Counted from the first letter of the stretch, positions 1-9,614 are shown. The stretch is 64,000 nucleotides of DNA from an uncultured Paracoccaceae bacterium (GCA_958439195.1 OY288159.1:46601-110600); one strand, 5' to 3'. Notes: generated by a model from the letters alone, not told the origin. Numbers and translations are program-made.

Positions 1-1
1 C

Positions 2-556
2 ATCATCCTTCTCATTCAGCGGCTGCGCATTCTTTTCTATCGAGCGGTGTCACCACTTCGAACAGGGGGGCATAAAGCAAGCTTTCTGCAACCAACTTTG
101 TTTCTTGGTCGGGGCAAGATTGTTTTGGGGGCTGATGTGCAGTTCGGATACTTTCCTTCACCGGAATTTCTGAATGGTGCTTGTCATGTGGAGGCGCGCG
201 CCACTTCGGCCAGAATCGAGATTGGCGAGGGCAGCCGGATCAACAACGGTTTTACTGCAATAGCGGAAACGACGGCTGTCGTTATCGGTAAGCGCTGTCT
301 TGTTGGGCCAAGTGTAACTGTTTTTGACAGCGACTTTCACGGAATGCATGTGCATGAACGCAACAACACGGCTGCGATTGCCCGTGCTCCGGTTCATATC
401 GGGGATGATGTTTTCATTGGTGCACGTGCCATCATCTTGAAAGGTGTAACAATTGGTGATGGCTCCGTCATCGCTGCGGGTTCCGTTGTTGTGGGTCGTA
501 TTCCAGGTGGGGTGATAGCTGGTGGAAATCCAGCTCGTGTGATCAGAGAGATTTAA
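2..556 (+). CDS. Hexapeptide-repeat acetyltransferase (5' end outside window)
   Basis: The reading frame is open from the first bases of the window, so the gene most likely starts upstream; a GTG at 47 is the first possible start inside. The protein is a left-handed beta-helix acyltransferase. Imperfect hexapeptides begin at about the middle (IEIGEGSRINNG) and continue as VHIGDDVFIGARAIILKGVTIGDGSVIAAGSVV, ending in the usual GNPARVI tail of the serine/maltose/colanic-acid acetyltransferase group. It probably O-acetylates a sugar of the exopolysaccharide or its lipid-linked repeat unit in the cytoplasm, since glycosyltransferases follow on the same strand. The acceptor cannot be read from sequence. 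The family call is firm; the substrate is inference. Confidence 0.8.
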   Translation: MILLIQRLRILFYRAVSPLRTGGHKASFLQPTLFLGRGKIVLGADVQFGYFPSPEFLNGACHVEARATSARIEIGEGSRINNGFTAIAETTAVVIGKRCLVGPSVTVFDSDFHGMHVHERNNTAAIARAPVHIGDDVFIGARAIILKGVTIGDGSVIAAGSVVVGRIPGGVIAGGNPARVIREI

Positions 557-651
557 ATGTCATCAATCTGGCCAGCTTCAGCAATGTCGCATCCGAACGC
601 ATGCTTCTACTTTTTGTGGATTCCTGACGACAATGGGCCGTGGGAGTCTGC

Positions 652-1614
652 ATGACTGGTTCGCGCGACATGGGGGAATTCGGCACGCTCACCCTGCCAA
701 CGGGCGGAGTTGACCGCCCGTTGGTGACCTTTGCGCTGTTTGCCTACAATCAGGAGGCCTATATCCGCGAGGCGGTGGAAGGGGCGTTTGCGCAGACCTA
801 TTCGCCGCTGGAGATCATCCTGTCGGATGATTGTTCGGCGGATCGGACCTTTGAGATCATGCAGGAGATGGCGGCAGAGTATCGCGGGCCACATCAGGTG
901 CGGGTGCGGCGGAGTATGCCCAACCTTGGACTGATCAAACACATTGATGCCGTCGCACAAATGGCAAACGGTCGGATCATTGTGATGGCGGCGGGCGATG
1001 ATATTTCCCTTCCCCATCGTGTAGATCGCCTTGCGCAGGTGTTCTTGCTCAACAGGTCTGCACATGCTGTGCTTAGCGACTTTGAGGTGATTGGAACCGC
1101 TGCAAAGCGAGATCGTGGGTTGCGTACAAGCCGAGTGGTTCCCACGACAGAGTTGCTGATCAGTGCAGGTGGCGCACAGATTGGCGCGACCTATGCCTAT
1201 TCCAGAGATAGTTTTGAGAAGTTTGGGCCGATCGCGCCGGGGGTAACGGACGAAGATCGGATATTGCCATTTAGGGCATCATTGCTTGGAAAAGTCTTCT
1301 ATCTGCACGAGGTCCTTGTGCAATACAGGATTTCTGCAAACCAAGCGGAGGTTGCGACGAGAATGAAGCGCGTGCATGGTTACAGCAATCCACTTCATTG
1401 GACTGCTTTGGCGGATGCGTTAGTGCGGGCGGCCTCGATTGGGGCAATCGGATTTCTCAGAGTTTCTTATCTTAGAACAGTATTGGCGATGTCTGTCTTC
1501 GTTGCATCTCCGGCAAGACCTGAAAAGCGATCTTCGATCAGTCGGCTGATTGCTGAATCTGTGCTGCGTATTCTAAGACGGTTGAGCAGAATCTTAAGTG
1601 ATTATCGTAGATGA
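652..1614 (+). CDS. Glycosyltransferase family 2
   Basis: A 320-residue GT-A fold glycosyltransferase. The start region reads LVTFALFAYNQEAYIREAVEGA, followed by the nucleotide-binding stretch EIILSDDCSADRTFEI and an AGDDI motif standing in for the DXD metal site near residue 115. I chose ATG 652 because GGGAG lies five bases upstream; a GTG at 640 is an in-frame alternative. It probably transfers a nucleotide-activated sugar to the lipid-linked polysaccharide unit on the cytoplasmic face. The 3' half (after about 1080) is visibly richer in A+T than the 5' half, which suggests mosaic or foreign origin. Donor and linkage are unknown. Confidence 0.85.
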   Translation: MTGSRDMGEFGTLTLPTGGVDRPLVTFALFAYNQEAYIREAVEGAFAQTYSPLEIILSDDCSADRTFEIMQEMAAEYRGPHQVRVRRSMPNLGLIKHIDAVAQMANGRIIVMAAGDDISLPHRVDRLAQVFLLNRSAHAVLSDFEVIGTAAKRDRGLRTSRVVPTTELLISAGGAQIGATYAYSRDSFEKFGPIAPGVTDEDRILPFRASLLGKVFYLHEVLVQYRISANQAEVATRMKRVHGYSNPLHWTALADALVRAASIGAIGFLRVSYLRTVLAMSVFVASPARPEKRSSISRLIAESVLRILRRLSRILSDYRR

Positions 1615-1621
1615 TTGCAAA

Positions 1622-2557
1622 ATGAAGAACTCAATCCCTGTTTTTGTCTTTTCATTCAACAGGCCAGACTTTCTTCGGAATTGTCTTGCTTCGATTCGGT
1701 ATACAATGCCAAACGCCGAGATTCATATTCTGGATGATTGTAGTTGGGATGACGAAACCAAAAGGGTTTTGGCACAAGAGAAGGAAAGAACTGCGATCTA
1801 TTTTAGCAAGGCGGATGGTCCATCAGAGTTCAAGACTGGTGGTCTTTGTGGCTTGATGAACCTTGCGATGCATATCGCCCGCGAAAAGCGACACCCATAT
1901 GTATTGTTTATTCAGGATGACATGCAGATGGTCCGTGCCTTGCGTGATCGAGACATGGATCATATTGGTGAATACTTCCATAATGTGCCAAATGCTATTC
2001 AATTGTCGACTACGTTTATAAGAAAGCTGGGAACGGATGGTTTTTTGAACGATTATTCAATAACACGACCAGCATTCGCCTATCTTCGAAAGCGCGAGGC
2101 TGAGAGGGGAAAGTCAAACTTTTCTGATACAGGTGTTTTTTCTGTTGATCGTTTTTTTGAACTATTTGATCGTTTTGAGGTTGGAGAAGACAAGAATAGC
2201 GCTAAGGCCATGGAGCGTGGCCTTACCTGTGGGCGAAGTTTTTTTCCCTTTATCAACTGGCTTCCCTATCCCATGTCGTTTCGTGGGCGCAAGCGCAGCA
2301 TGATGCATTTGGTGTTTGAGTACTTTGGCCGATCTGGGTTCTATCCGATTGAGTTCATGACTGAGCGTGAGGTTGCAGAGTTCATGACCCGTGAGCCGAG
2401 TATCTTGCCGATCATGGAGGAGTTTTTAACTTGTCCGACTTCGCCACGGCAGGACATATGGTCAACTGGTGGTGGGGAGTATAACTTTGTTGTTTATGGC
2501 AGTTTGCCTGCGCGCTTTTTCGTGCAGGCGAAAAAACTGCGCGCTCTTTTGAAATGA
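1622..2557 (+). CDS. Glycosyltransferase-like protein (GT-A fold)
   Basis: A 311-residue protein whose N-terminus (PVFVFSFNRPDFLRNCLASI, then HILDDCSWDDE) matches the beginning of GT2/GT-A sugar transferases. FIQDDMQMV near residue 100 offers a D-D pair for metal binding. The rest is not close to any family I recognise. ATG 1622 follows the previous stop by 7 bases; a GTG at 1598 would overlap that gene. The gene is A+T-rich with many TTT and TTG codons compared with the GC-rich genes after 2560, which points to recent acquisition, as is common for polysaccharide-specificity genes. The sugar is unknown. Confidence 0.72.
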   Translation: MKNSIPVFVFSFNRPDFLRNCLASIRYTMPNAEIHILDDCSWDDETKRVLAQEKERTAIYFSKADGPSEFKTGGLCGLMNLAMHIAREKRHPYVLFIQDDMQMVRALRDRDMDHIGEYFHNVPNAIQLSTTFIRKLGTDGFLNDYSITRPAFAYLRKREAERGKSNFSDTGVFSVDRFFELFDRFEVGEDKNSAKAMERGLTCGRSFFPFINWLPYPMSFRGRKRSMMHLVFEYFGRSGFYPIEFMTEREVAEFMTREPSILPIMEEFLTCPTSPRQDIWSTGGGEYNFVVYGSLPARFFVQAKKLRALLK

Positions 2558-3657
2558 AGAACAGCATGAGAATTGCCGTCTTGCTTCCAGACCTGCGCGG
2601 TGGCGGCGCGGAACGGGTTTGTCTGGACCTTGCAATTGAGTTTTTGGCCGCCGGGCATCACGTTGATCTGGTCCTGATGCAGGCGCGCGGAGAGTTGGTT
2701 GATCTGGTGCCAGACGGCGTGCGGATCGTTGATCTGGAGGTGCGCCGCGCGCGGGATGTGCCACGGGCGTTGATGCGGTATCTGAAGGAAGGTCGTCCGC
2801 ATTGTCTGGTTGCCAACCTGTGGCCGCTGACGTCGATTGCTGTTCTTTCACGGTGTCTGGCGCGGTGGAATGGGCGTATCCTGATTGTCGAACACAACAC
2901 CCTGAGCCGGCAGTATGCGAAGTGGGGGCTGGTCCACGGCATTCTTCTGCGGGCCAGCATGATCTTTGCTTATCGCTTGGCCAGCAGAGTTGTTGCCGTT
3001 TCGGCGGGCGTTGCGCAGGATGTTGCGCGGTTGGCGTGGCTGCGACCTGATCAGGTGACGGTCATTCACAATCCGGTTGGTTCGGCCCGCGCCGTTTCGC
3101 CCGCAATGACGGCAATGGCCGAAGGTATGTGGAATGCACCGATTGGGCAACGGTGCCTGACTGTCGGGAGTTTGAAGGACCAGAAAAACCACGCGCTGCT
3201 GTTGCGGGCCTTTGCGCGGTTGCCCTTGCCGCAGGCGCGGTTGATGATTGTGGGGCAGGGGCAGAATGAGGCGAGGTTGCGGGCTTTGGCACGGGAACTT
3301 GGCCTTGACGGGCGGGTTGTCTTTGCGGGGTTTCATGCCGATCCGGCGCCGTTCTATGCGACGGCCGATGTTTTTGTGCTGTCATCGGATCATGAGGGGT
3401 TTGGCAATGTGATCGTCGAGGCGCTGTCTTTCGGTCTGCCTGTGGTGTCGACCGATTGTCCATCCGGCCCGGCCGAGATTTTGGGGCAGGGGCGATGGGG
3501 CCGTCTGGTGCCGGTTGGCGATGCGGCGGCGCTTGCCGAGGCGATGGCGGCGGCCCTGACCGCGCCGGTGGACCGGGGCGCGCTGCGGGCGCGGGCGGCA
3601 GATTTTGCACCCGAGATTGCGGCGCGCCGCTATCTTGACCTGTTGGAGGCATCGTGA
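2554..3657 (+). CDS. Glycosyltransferase family 4
   Basis: A 367-residue GT-B glycosyltransferase. The N-terminal domain opens with VLLPDLRGGGAERV, the glycine-rich acceptor-side loop typical of the family. The C-terminal domain carries SDHEGFGNVIVEALSFGLPV, the E-x7-E motif that binds the nucleotide sugar, followed by DCPSGPAEIL. The ATG overlaps the stop of the upstream gene by four bases, and its own stop overlaps the next start by four bases, so these genes are translationally coupled in one operon. It retains the anomeric configuration of the donor sugar (family knowledge). The exact sugar in the exopolysaccharide is unknown. Confidence 0.88.
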   Translation: MKNSMRIAVLLPDLRGGGAERVCLDLAIEFLAAGHHVDLVLMQARGELVDLVPDGVRIVDLEVRRARDVPRALMRYLKEGRPHCLVANLWPLTSIAVLSRCLARWNGRILIVEHNTLSRQYAKWGLVHGILLRASMIFAYRLASRVVAVSAGVAQDVARLAWLRPDQVTVIHNPVGSARAVSPAMTAMAEGMWNAPIGQRCLTVGSLKDQKNHALLLRAFARLPLPQARLMIVGQGQNEARLRALARELGLDGRVVFAGFHADPAPFYATADVFVLSSDHEGFGNVIVEALSFGLPVVSTDCPSGPAEILGQGRWGRLVPVGDAAALAEAMAAALTAPVDRGALRARAADFAPEIAARRYLDLLEAS

Positions 3658-4841
3658 GGGCAACGCTGTATGTCACCCGCAACGGATTGCTGGAACCGCT
3701 GGGGCAAAGCCAGGTTCTGGCCTATCTGCGCGGGCTGTCGCAACACTACAGGATCACGCTGATCACCCATGAAAAGGCCGCAGACTGGTCTGATGCGGCG
3801 CGTGTGGCGGCGCTGCGCGATGAATGCGCGCGGCTGGGGATCAGGTGGTTGCCGCAGCGGTTCCATCCCCGGCCAAGGTTGATTGCCCCGGCCATCAGCA
3901 TGGCGCGGATGGGCTGGCTTTTGTGGCGGGAACAGCGGCGGCAGGGTGCGGCGCTGATCCACGCCCGATCCTATCTGCCAGCGGCGATGGCGATGGTGGT
4001 GGGCCGTTTTACGGGGATGCCGTTCATCTTTGACATGCGCGCCCTTTGGCCAGAGGAGATGATTACCGCCGGGCGGTTGCGGCGCGGGTCGTTGATGCAC
4101 AGGGCCATCGTGGGGCTGGAGCGGGCCTGCCTGCGCCGCGCGGCGGTGGTTGTGTCCTTGACGGATGCGGCGGTGGTTCACCTGCGGCATGTCTATCCGG
4201 CAGAGATGGCGGGAAAGACGGTGGCCGTGATCCCGACCTGCGCTGATCTGGACCGCTTTGTGCCGGCACCATCCCCCCCGGACCGGCACGAGATCGGCTG
4301 TCTGGGAACGGTGCTGAGCGGGTGGTTCAAGACAGATTGGCTGGCGGCTTTCCTTAGGGTGGCGGCGCAGCAAAACCGGGATACGGTTTTCGTGCTGACG
4401 ACGCGGGATGATCCGGGCGGTGTGCGGGCGGCGGTTGATCCTGATGGCAGGCTTGGGGCGCGGCTGGAGATTGCGCCGGCCGCATCGGACCGGGTGCAAG
4501 AGGTGCTGCAACGGCAGACCGCGTCGGTTATGTTCTTTGAGGAAGGGCTTGGAAAGCTGGGCAGTTCACCCACGCGGATGGCCGAAATCCTTGGCTGTGG
4601 CCTGCCTGTGGTGGCGAATGCGGGCGTCGGTGACGTGGCACGGATCATCCGCGATCACCGCGTCGGTGTGTTGGTTGAGGGGCCATCGGATGCGGCGATG
4701 CAACAGGCGCTGTCCGAACTGGATGCCCTGCTGCGCGAACCCGACCTTGCCCTGCGCTGTCGCAAGGCGGCCGAGGATGTCTTTTCATTGAAGGTGGGGA
4801 CAGAGAAATATGTGCGTCTTTATGATGAACTTGCTTCCTGA
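3654..4841 (+). CDS. Glycosyltransferase family 4
   Basis: A 395-residue GT-B enzyme starting at a GTG that overlaps the preceding stop (GTGA). The N-terminus TLYVTRNGLLEPLGQSQVL is that of the GT4 group seen in capsule and exopolysaccharide loci. The C-terminal half holds MAEILGCGLPVVANAGVGD, corresponding to the donor-binding region, although the first Glu of the usual E-x7-E pair is shifted (EEGLGKLGSSPTRMAE). It probably adds one sugar of the repeat unit at the cytoplasmic membrane face. Base composition returns to high GC here, like the core chromosome. Confidence 0.86.
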   Translation: MRATLYVTRNGLLEPLGQSQVLAYLRGLSQHYRITLITHEKAADWSDAARVAALRDECARLGIRWLPQRFHPRPRLIAPAISMARMGWLLWREQRRQGAALIHARSYLPAAMAMVVGRFTGMPFIFDMRALWPEEMITAGRLRRGSLMHRAIVGLERACLRRAAVVVSLTDAAVVHLRHVYPAEMAGKTVAVIPTCADLDRFVPAPSPPDRHEIGCLGTVLSGWFKTDWLAAFLRVAAQQNRDTVFVLTTRDDPGGVRAAVDPDGRLGARLEIAPAASDRVQEVLQRQTASVMFFEEGLGKLGSSPTRMAEILGCGLPVVANAGVGDVARIIRDHRVGVLVEGPSDAAMQQALSELDALLREPDLALRCRKAAEDVFSLKVGTEKYVRLYDELAS

Positions 4842-4892
4842 GGGGGGCCGCGCGGGCCTTTGGGGGTTTCACTGGGTTTCCACGGTTTATTC

Positions 4893-6872
4893 ATGTGTGG
4901 TCTGACTGGACTGGTTGATTTCAGGGCGGGTGATTTGTCAGCCCTTGAGACGACGGTAAATGCGATGACCGAGCAATTGCGCCACCGCGGGCCGGATGCT
5001 TTTGGCATATGGCGAGAGGATGGCATTTGTCTTGGTCATCGCCGCCTCTCGATCCAGGATCTGTCGGTGGCGGGCGCACAGCCCATGCATTCCCCTTCGG
5101 GCCGCTTTGCGATTGTCTATAACGGAGAAATCTACAACCATCTTGACCTGCGCCACGAATTGGAAGTTTCGGGTGATGCCCCTGCGTGGAGAGGGCATTC
5201 CGATACAGAGACTTTGCTGGCTTGCATAGAACATTGGGGGTTGGAGAAAACCCTTTGCAAGACCGCCGGAATGTTTGCGCTGGCTTTGTGGGACAAGCAG
5301 GAAAAGCAGCTCTTTCTGGCGCGGGACCGGGTTGGCGAGAAGCCGCTGTATTGGGGATGGGCGGGCGAGGTTTTTGTTTTCGGATCGGAATTGAAGGCGC
5401 TGAGGAAACACCCTTCATTTCCAAACGAAGTCTGCCGAGAGGCGTTGTCTTTATACCTTCAATTTTCCTATGTGCCTGCACCCTACAGCATCCATCCCGG
5501 CATCTATAAACTTGAACCGGGCTGCATCCTGAGCATGACAGGCCGTCCCCCAAGCCATCCGCCAGAACAGGTTCTGCGACCGGGAGACAACCACGAGACC
5601 ATTACAATCAGCAGATACTGGTCATTGAACGAGGTCATCAAGACAGGCGTCAATACGACGATACATGATGAAAACCAGGCCTTGTCGGAGTTGGATCAGA
5701 GATTGAGCCTTGCGGTGGACCGGCAGATGATTTCGGATGTCCCCATCGGGGCATTTCTATCGGGTGGTGTCGACAGTTCGCTTGTCGTGGCGACCATGCA
5801 ATCGAGGGCGCACAAGCCCGTGCGAACATTCACAATCGGATTTGAAGAGGCCAGTTTCGACGAGGCCCCCTATGCAGCCGCTGTTGCGGCGCACCTTGGG
5901 ACGGACCATACGGAGCTTTACGTTACAGACAACGATGCACGAGGCATTATTCCGCTTTTGCCAGAGATGTATGATGAACCCTTCGCAGATTCCTCACAAA
6001 TTCCTACGCATCTTGTTTGTGCGATGGCGCGAAAGCATGTCGTCGTGGCCTTGAGTGGGGATGCTGGGGATGAATTATTCGGTGGCTACAATCGCTATAT
6101 CTGGAGCGAAAGGATATGGCGGCAAATGGGTTGGATGCCGCAACCTTTGCGTCAAATGCTTGGTCACGCATTGACGGCGGTCAGCGTTGGCGGTTGGGAC
6201 CGATTGGGTGCTTTTGCGCCAATGTCGATGCAGGTCAGACATCTTGGTGAGAAAGTTCATCGGGTTGCAGATCGTTTTGCAGCGGTGAACGATCTTGATG
6301 CTTTATACCGCAGTCTTGTTCGTGAATGGCCGGCGCAGGATCTGGTGATCGGCAAAGGGGGGAAGACAGTTTCCGTTCTTGACGACCCGTTGCCTGACAT
6401 GCTTGCAAAGGATGCTGCCGCGCGGATGATGGCACAGGACTTTCGAAGCTATTTGCCGGACGATATTCTTTGCAAGGTGGATCGCGCGTCAATGGCGGTT
6501 GGTCTTGAAACAAGGGTTCCGTTCCTTGATCCCGACATGATTGCCTTTTCGGCAAGAGTGCCGATGACAATGAAGATCAGGGATGGAAAGGGGAAATGGC
6601 TTTTGCGCAAACTGCTTGATCGACATGTGCCAAACGCGCTGATTGACAGACCGAAGACCGGGTTTTCCATCCCCTTGGGCGCGTGGCTCCGTGGCCCCCT
6701 GCGCTTATGGGCGGAAGACCTGCTGTCGGTGGAGGTGTTGGGGCGTTACGGCCTTGTTGACCCAGTTCCTGTTCGCAAACTTTGGGATGAGCATCTGTCT
6801 GGTACGCGGGATTGGTCCCGCCGCCTTTGGATTGTCTTGATGCTGATGGCGTGGCGCCAGCGGTCGCAGTGA
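4893..6872 (+). CDS. asnB: Asparagine synthetase-type amidotransferase
   Basis: A 659-residue glutamine-hydrolysing asparagine synthase homologue. I place the start at ATG 4893 because it puts Cys at position 2 (MCGLTGLVDF), the N-terminal nucleophile of class II glutamine amidotransferases; an upstream in-frame start would bury it. RHRGPDAFG follows in the same domain. The synthetase half has the PP-loop FLSGGVDSSLV and the downstream SGDAGDELFGGYNRY signature. Homologues are regular members of exosortase-linked exopolysaccharide loci, where they are thought to amidate a sugar acid or other acceptor rather than feed asparagine pools. That role is inferred from context here. It sits between glycosyltransferases and its stop overlaps the next gene. 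Confidence 0.9.
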   Translation: MCGLTGLVDFRAGDLSALETTVNAMTEQLRHRGPDAFGIWREDGICLGHRRLSIQDLSVAGAQPMHSPSGRFAIVYNGEIYNHLDLRHELEVSGDAPAWRGHSDTETLLACIEHWGLEKTLCKTAGMFALALWDKQEKQLFLARDRVGEKPLYWGWAGEVFVFGSELKALRKHPSFPNEVCREALSLYLQFSYVPAPYSIHPGIYKLEPGCILSMTGRPPSHPPEQVLRPGDNHETITISRYWSLNEVIKTGVNTTIHDENQALSELDQRLSLAVDRQMISDVPIGAFLSGGVDSSLVVATMQSRAHKPVRTFTIGFEEASFDEAPYAAAVAAHLGTDHTELYVTDNDARGIIPLLPEMYDEPFADSSQIPTHLVCAMARKHVVVALSGDAGDELFGGYNRYIWSERIWRQMGWMPQPLRQMLGHALTAVSVGGWDRLGAFAPMSMQVRHLGEKVHRVADRFAAVNDLDALYRSLVREWPAQDLVIGKGGKTVSVLDDPLPDMLAKDAAARMMAQDFRSYLPDDILCKVDRASMAVGLETRVPFLDPDMIAFSARVPMTMKIRDGKGKWLLRKLLDRHVPNALIDRPKTGFSIPLGAWLRGPLRLWAEDLLSVEVLGRYGLVDPVPVRKLWDEHLSGTRDWSRRLWIVLMLMAWRQRSQ

Positions 6873-7948
6873 AATTTGCTTTGTTTTCCAGATATGATCG
6901 CCTTGGAGCATCCAGTCGGCTGCGGCTGTTTCAATATGAAGGGTGTTTGCTGGATAGAGGCGTAGAGTGCGAGCGCGCCCCGCTCTTTTCGGATCAATAC
7001 CTGGGCAACCTTTATGAACAGAAAGGAAAGGCGCTGTCGGGCGTGTCCCGAAGCTACGGTCTGCGCGTCAAGGCGAGACGTGCTTTTGGGGGGCACGATC
7101 TGATCTGGATCGAGAAGGAGGCTTTGCCCTGGATTCCTTGGGCGATCGAGCGGTTGGTTTTGCCGCGTGGAGTGCCTTTTGCGGTGGATTTCGATGATGC
7201 GGTCTTTCACCGGTATGATCTGCATCGATCACGGTTTGTGCGGTCGCTTCTTGGGCAAAAGCTGGATCGGCTGATGGCGGCTGCGACGCTGGTAACGGCG
7301 GGAAATGAGTATCTGGCTGATCGCGCAAGGCGGGCGGGGGCAGCCTGGGTTGAAATCGTGCCGACCGTTGTCGATGCTGCGGCCTATTCCCCGTCTGGGC
7401 TGGATCGCCGGACGGGGACGCCGGTCATCGGCTGGATCGGGTCGCCCAGCACCTGGGATGCCTATATGGTGCCGATGATGCCCTTACTGACGGGCGTCGC
7501 GCAGGCCGAAGCGGCGCGCATTCGTGCGGTGGGTTCCGGGATTGGGGGGGATGCGCATCCGGTGCTGGATCGCCTACCCTGGACCGAACAAACGGAGGTG
7601 GCACGGATTCAGGAAATGGACATCGGCATCATGCCGTTGACGGATACGCCCTGGTCGCGGGGGAAATGTGGCTACAAGCTGATTCAATACATGGCCTGTG
7701 GCTTGCCGGTGATTGCATCGCCTGTCGGGGTGAATTGCGAGATTGTCGAGGACGGGGTGAACGGCTTTCTGGCCGAGTCCGAGGCGGAGTGGCAGGCGGC
7801 GTTGACGCGGCTTTTGCGCGACCCGGATCTGCGGCGCCGCATGGGGCAGGCCGGGCGGGCAAAGGTTGAGGCGCGCTACAGCCTGCAGGTCTGGGGGCCG
7901 CGTGTGGCCGACATCCTGATCAAGGCCGCAGGCAGGGGTGCGGCATGA
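6869..7948 (+). CDS. Glycosyltransferase (GT-B, family 4-like)
   Basis: A 359-residue GT-B protein. GTG 6869 overlaps the asnB stop as GTGA and gives the natural start KFALFSRYDRLGASSRLRLF; an upstream in-frame start would add a meaningless N-terminal extension. The middle carries PVIGWIGSPSTWDAY, and the C-terminal domain has GKCGYKLIQYMACGLPVIAS followed by VGVNCEIVEDGVNGFLA, the standard GT4 donor site. The stop overlaps the start of the polymerase gene. It probably acts late in repeat-unit assembly before export and polymerisation. The sugar is unknown. Confidence 0.87.
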   Translation: MKFALFSRYDRLGASSRLRLFQYEGCLLDRGVECERAPLFSDQYLGNLYEQKGKALSGVSRSYGLRVKARRAFGGHDLIWIEKEALPWIPWAIERLVLPRGVPFAVDFDDAVFHRYDLHRSRFVRSLLGQKLDRLMAAATLVTAGNEYLADRARRAGAAWVEIVPTVVDAAAYSPSGLDRRTGTPVIGWIGSPSTWDAYMVPMMPLLTGVAQAEAARIRAVGSGIGGDAHPVLDRLPWTEQTEVARIQEMDIGIMPLTDTPWSRGKCGYKLIQYMACGLPVIASPVGVNCEIVEDGVNGFLAESEAEWQAALTRLLRDPDLRRRMGQAGRAKVEARYSLQVWGPRVADILIKAAGRGAA

Positions 7949-8982
7949 TCTATGTGGCGGGCTATGTCGGCATGATGCTGCTGCGCCTGTCGCGGGCGCA
8001 ATACGGCTATGGGCTTTTGATGGCGGTGTTGTTCTTGTTTTCCGCCTTTCGCCACGAGGTGGGATGTGACTGGTCCGGCTATCTGAACCAGTACGGGATT
8101 TATGGTGGATACAGTTTCGCGGACATCCTTGCCACGCGTGAGCCGCTTTGGACGGCGATCATCGTGGCGCAGGTGCAGCTTGGCCTGCCCTATCCGTGGT
8201 TGAACGTCATATCGTCCGCGATCTTCTTTTTGGGCATTCACCAATTGGCAAAGCGGCAGCCCGATCGGTTGGGGTTTCTGGTGATGCTTTTCCCGATCCT
8301 GATCCTAAATCTGCCGATGTCAGGCATCCGGCAGGGAACGGCTGTCGGGATCATGGCGCTGGCCTTTCTTGCCTTTATGGATCGGCGGTTGATCCGCTAT
8401 GTCGCGCTGGTGCTAGTGGCGGCGGCCATCCATTCCAGTGCCGTCGTCTTTCTGCTGCTGGCACCCTTGGTGAATGGCGGGCTGTCACGCGGGCGAATGG
8501 CGCTGGCCGCGCTGCTGGCGATACCGGGGGCTGTTGCCCTGCTTTCCACGGATGCCGCCGAAACTGCGGCTTTGCGTTATGTGAATACCGGTGTCGATGC
8601 GGTGGGGGGGGCGTTTCGTGTCGCCTTGTCGGTTCTGACGGCGCTTTGGTTTCTGGTTTTCCTGCGGCGAAAATGGCTGATGACCTTTGCGGCTGACTAC
8701 AAGTTTGTGGTGATCGGATCGTTGATGATGCTGTCTCTGATCGTGCTGGTCGTGGCATCCAGCGTGATCGGTGATCGGTTGAATTACTATTTCATTCCGA
8801 TCCAGGCCATGATCCTTGCCCGATTGCCATATCTGCCGATGCGGCAGGGCAAGGCTATGGCGATTGCCCTGCCCTATCTGGGGCTGTTTGTCGTGCTGGT
8901 GACATGGGCCATGCTGTCATGGCATTTCCAGCAATGCTATCTGCCGTATCGCACCTGGATCCTGGGTGTTCCCGGCAGCTAG
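7945..8982 (+). CDS. EpsG-family polysaccharide polymerase
   Basis: A 345-residue polytopic membrane protein with about ten hydrophobic segments. The N-terminal part reads FSAFRHEVGCDWSGYLNQYG, the hallmark of the EpsG family (R-x-x-x-G-x-D-x-x-x-Y). A SGIRQGTAVGIM motif follows near residue 125, where the family has its conserved R-Q. EpsG proteins are thought to polymerise or help export exopolysaccharide repeat units at the periplasmic face, replacing Wzy. The ATG overlaps the upstream stop (ATGA). Its 3' end overlaps by four bases the convergent gene on the other strand, so the two transcripts must interfere or terminate within the genes. Confidence 0.85.
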   Translation: MIYVAGYVGMMLLRLSRAQYGYGLLMAVLFLFSAFRHEVGCDWSGYLNQYGIYGGYSFADILATREPLWTAIIVAQVQLGLPYPWLNVISSAIFFLGIHQLAKRQPDRLGFLVMLFPILILNLPMSGIRQGTAVGIMALAFLAFMDRRLIRYVALVLVAAAIHSSAVVFLLLAPLVNGGLSRGRMALAALLAIPGAVALLSTDAAETAALRYVNTGVDAVGGAFRVALSVLTALWFLVFLRRKWLMTFAADYKFVVIGSLMMLSLIVLVVASSVIGDRLNYYFIPIQAMILARLPYLPMRQGKAMAIALPYLGLFVVLVTWAMLSWHFQQCYLPYRTWILGVPGS

Positions 8983-9614
8983 GGTGCCGTATCCGCCGGT
9001 GGTGCGGAGCAGAGTTTTAGATGTGGTGCAGGCTGGCGCGCGGCGGGCAGCAAGGAATAGATCCAGGAATAGGCGAATTTACCGAATTCGATCCGCAGCG
9101 CCGCATCGTCGATGGCGGTTCGGGCCGGGGTGGTGCGGAAGATCATGGTCCCTTTGGGAAGGGCGCGTTCCAGTGTGATGGAGGCACGCGGCATGTGCGA
9201 GACGGATGTGACAAGGATCACTCCGCCTTTTGGGGGGGGATTGCCCAACCAGCAGGCCGTTTCAGCCGCGTTCTGGAACGTATCGAGAGGATCGGCTGAC
9301 AGTTGAATTTCGCCAGAGGCGAGGGCGGCGCGCGCACGGGATGAGAAGTTGAATTGATCGGCAAGTGTCGTGGGGCGCAGGCCAGAGCCGGGGCCGACCC
9401 CGCTGATCAGCAGTTGGTCCACCTTATCCTGTTCATAAAGCGCCAAGGCGGCGTCGATCCTGTCGAACTGACCCGTAAAGACAATGGCAGTTCTGGCTGT
9501 GTCGGCACCTGTCATGACGGGATCAAGGCGCCGCTGAAAATCCGCGACAATCACTATTGCCAGCAACAGAAGACTGACAATCATGCCTTCGAGTGCGGTG
9601 CGAATGATCTGCAC
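8979..9614 (-). CDS. YdcF family protein (DUF218)
   Basis: A 211-residue protein with one N-terminal membrane anchor (residues 11-25, IVSLLLLAIVIVADF) and a DUF218/YdcF domain. AIVFTGQFDRIDAALALYEQ and LLISGVGPGSGL form the start of the domain, and the middle reads NAAETACWL and ILVTSVSHMPRA. The ElyC/SanA/YdcF family is linked to envelope polysaccharide metabolism, but the reaction is not settled. It lies downstream of the sugar transferase gene on the same strand, 67 bases apart, so the two are probably co-transcribed. The GTG start at 9614 has a poor ribosome site; an internal ATG at 9584 is possible. Confidence 0.8.
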   Translation of the reverse strand: MQIIRTALEGMIVSLLLLAIVIVADFQRRLDPVMTGADTARTAIVFTGQFDRIDAALALYEQDKVDQLLISGVGPGSGLRPTTLADQFNFSSRARAALASGEIQLSADPLDTFQNAAETACWLGNPPPKGGVILVTSVSHMPRASITLERALPKGTMIFRTTPARTAIDDAALRIEFGKFAYSWIYSLLPAARQPAPHLKLCSAPPADTAP

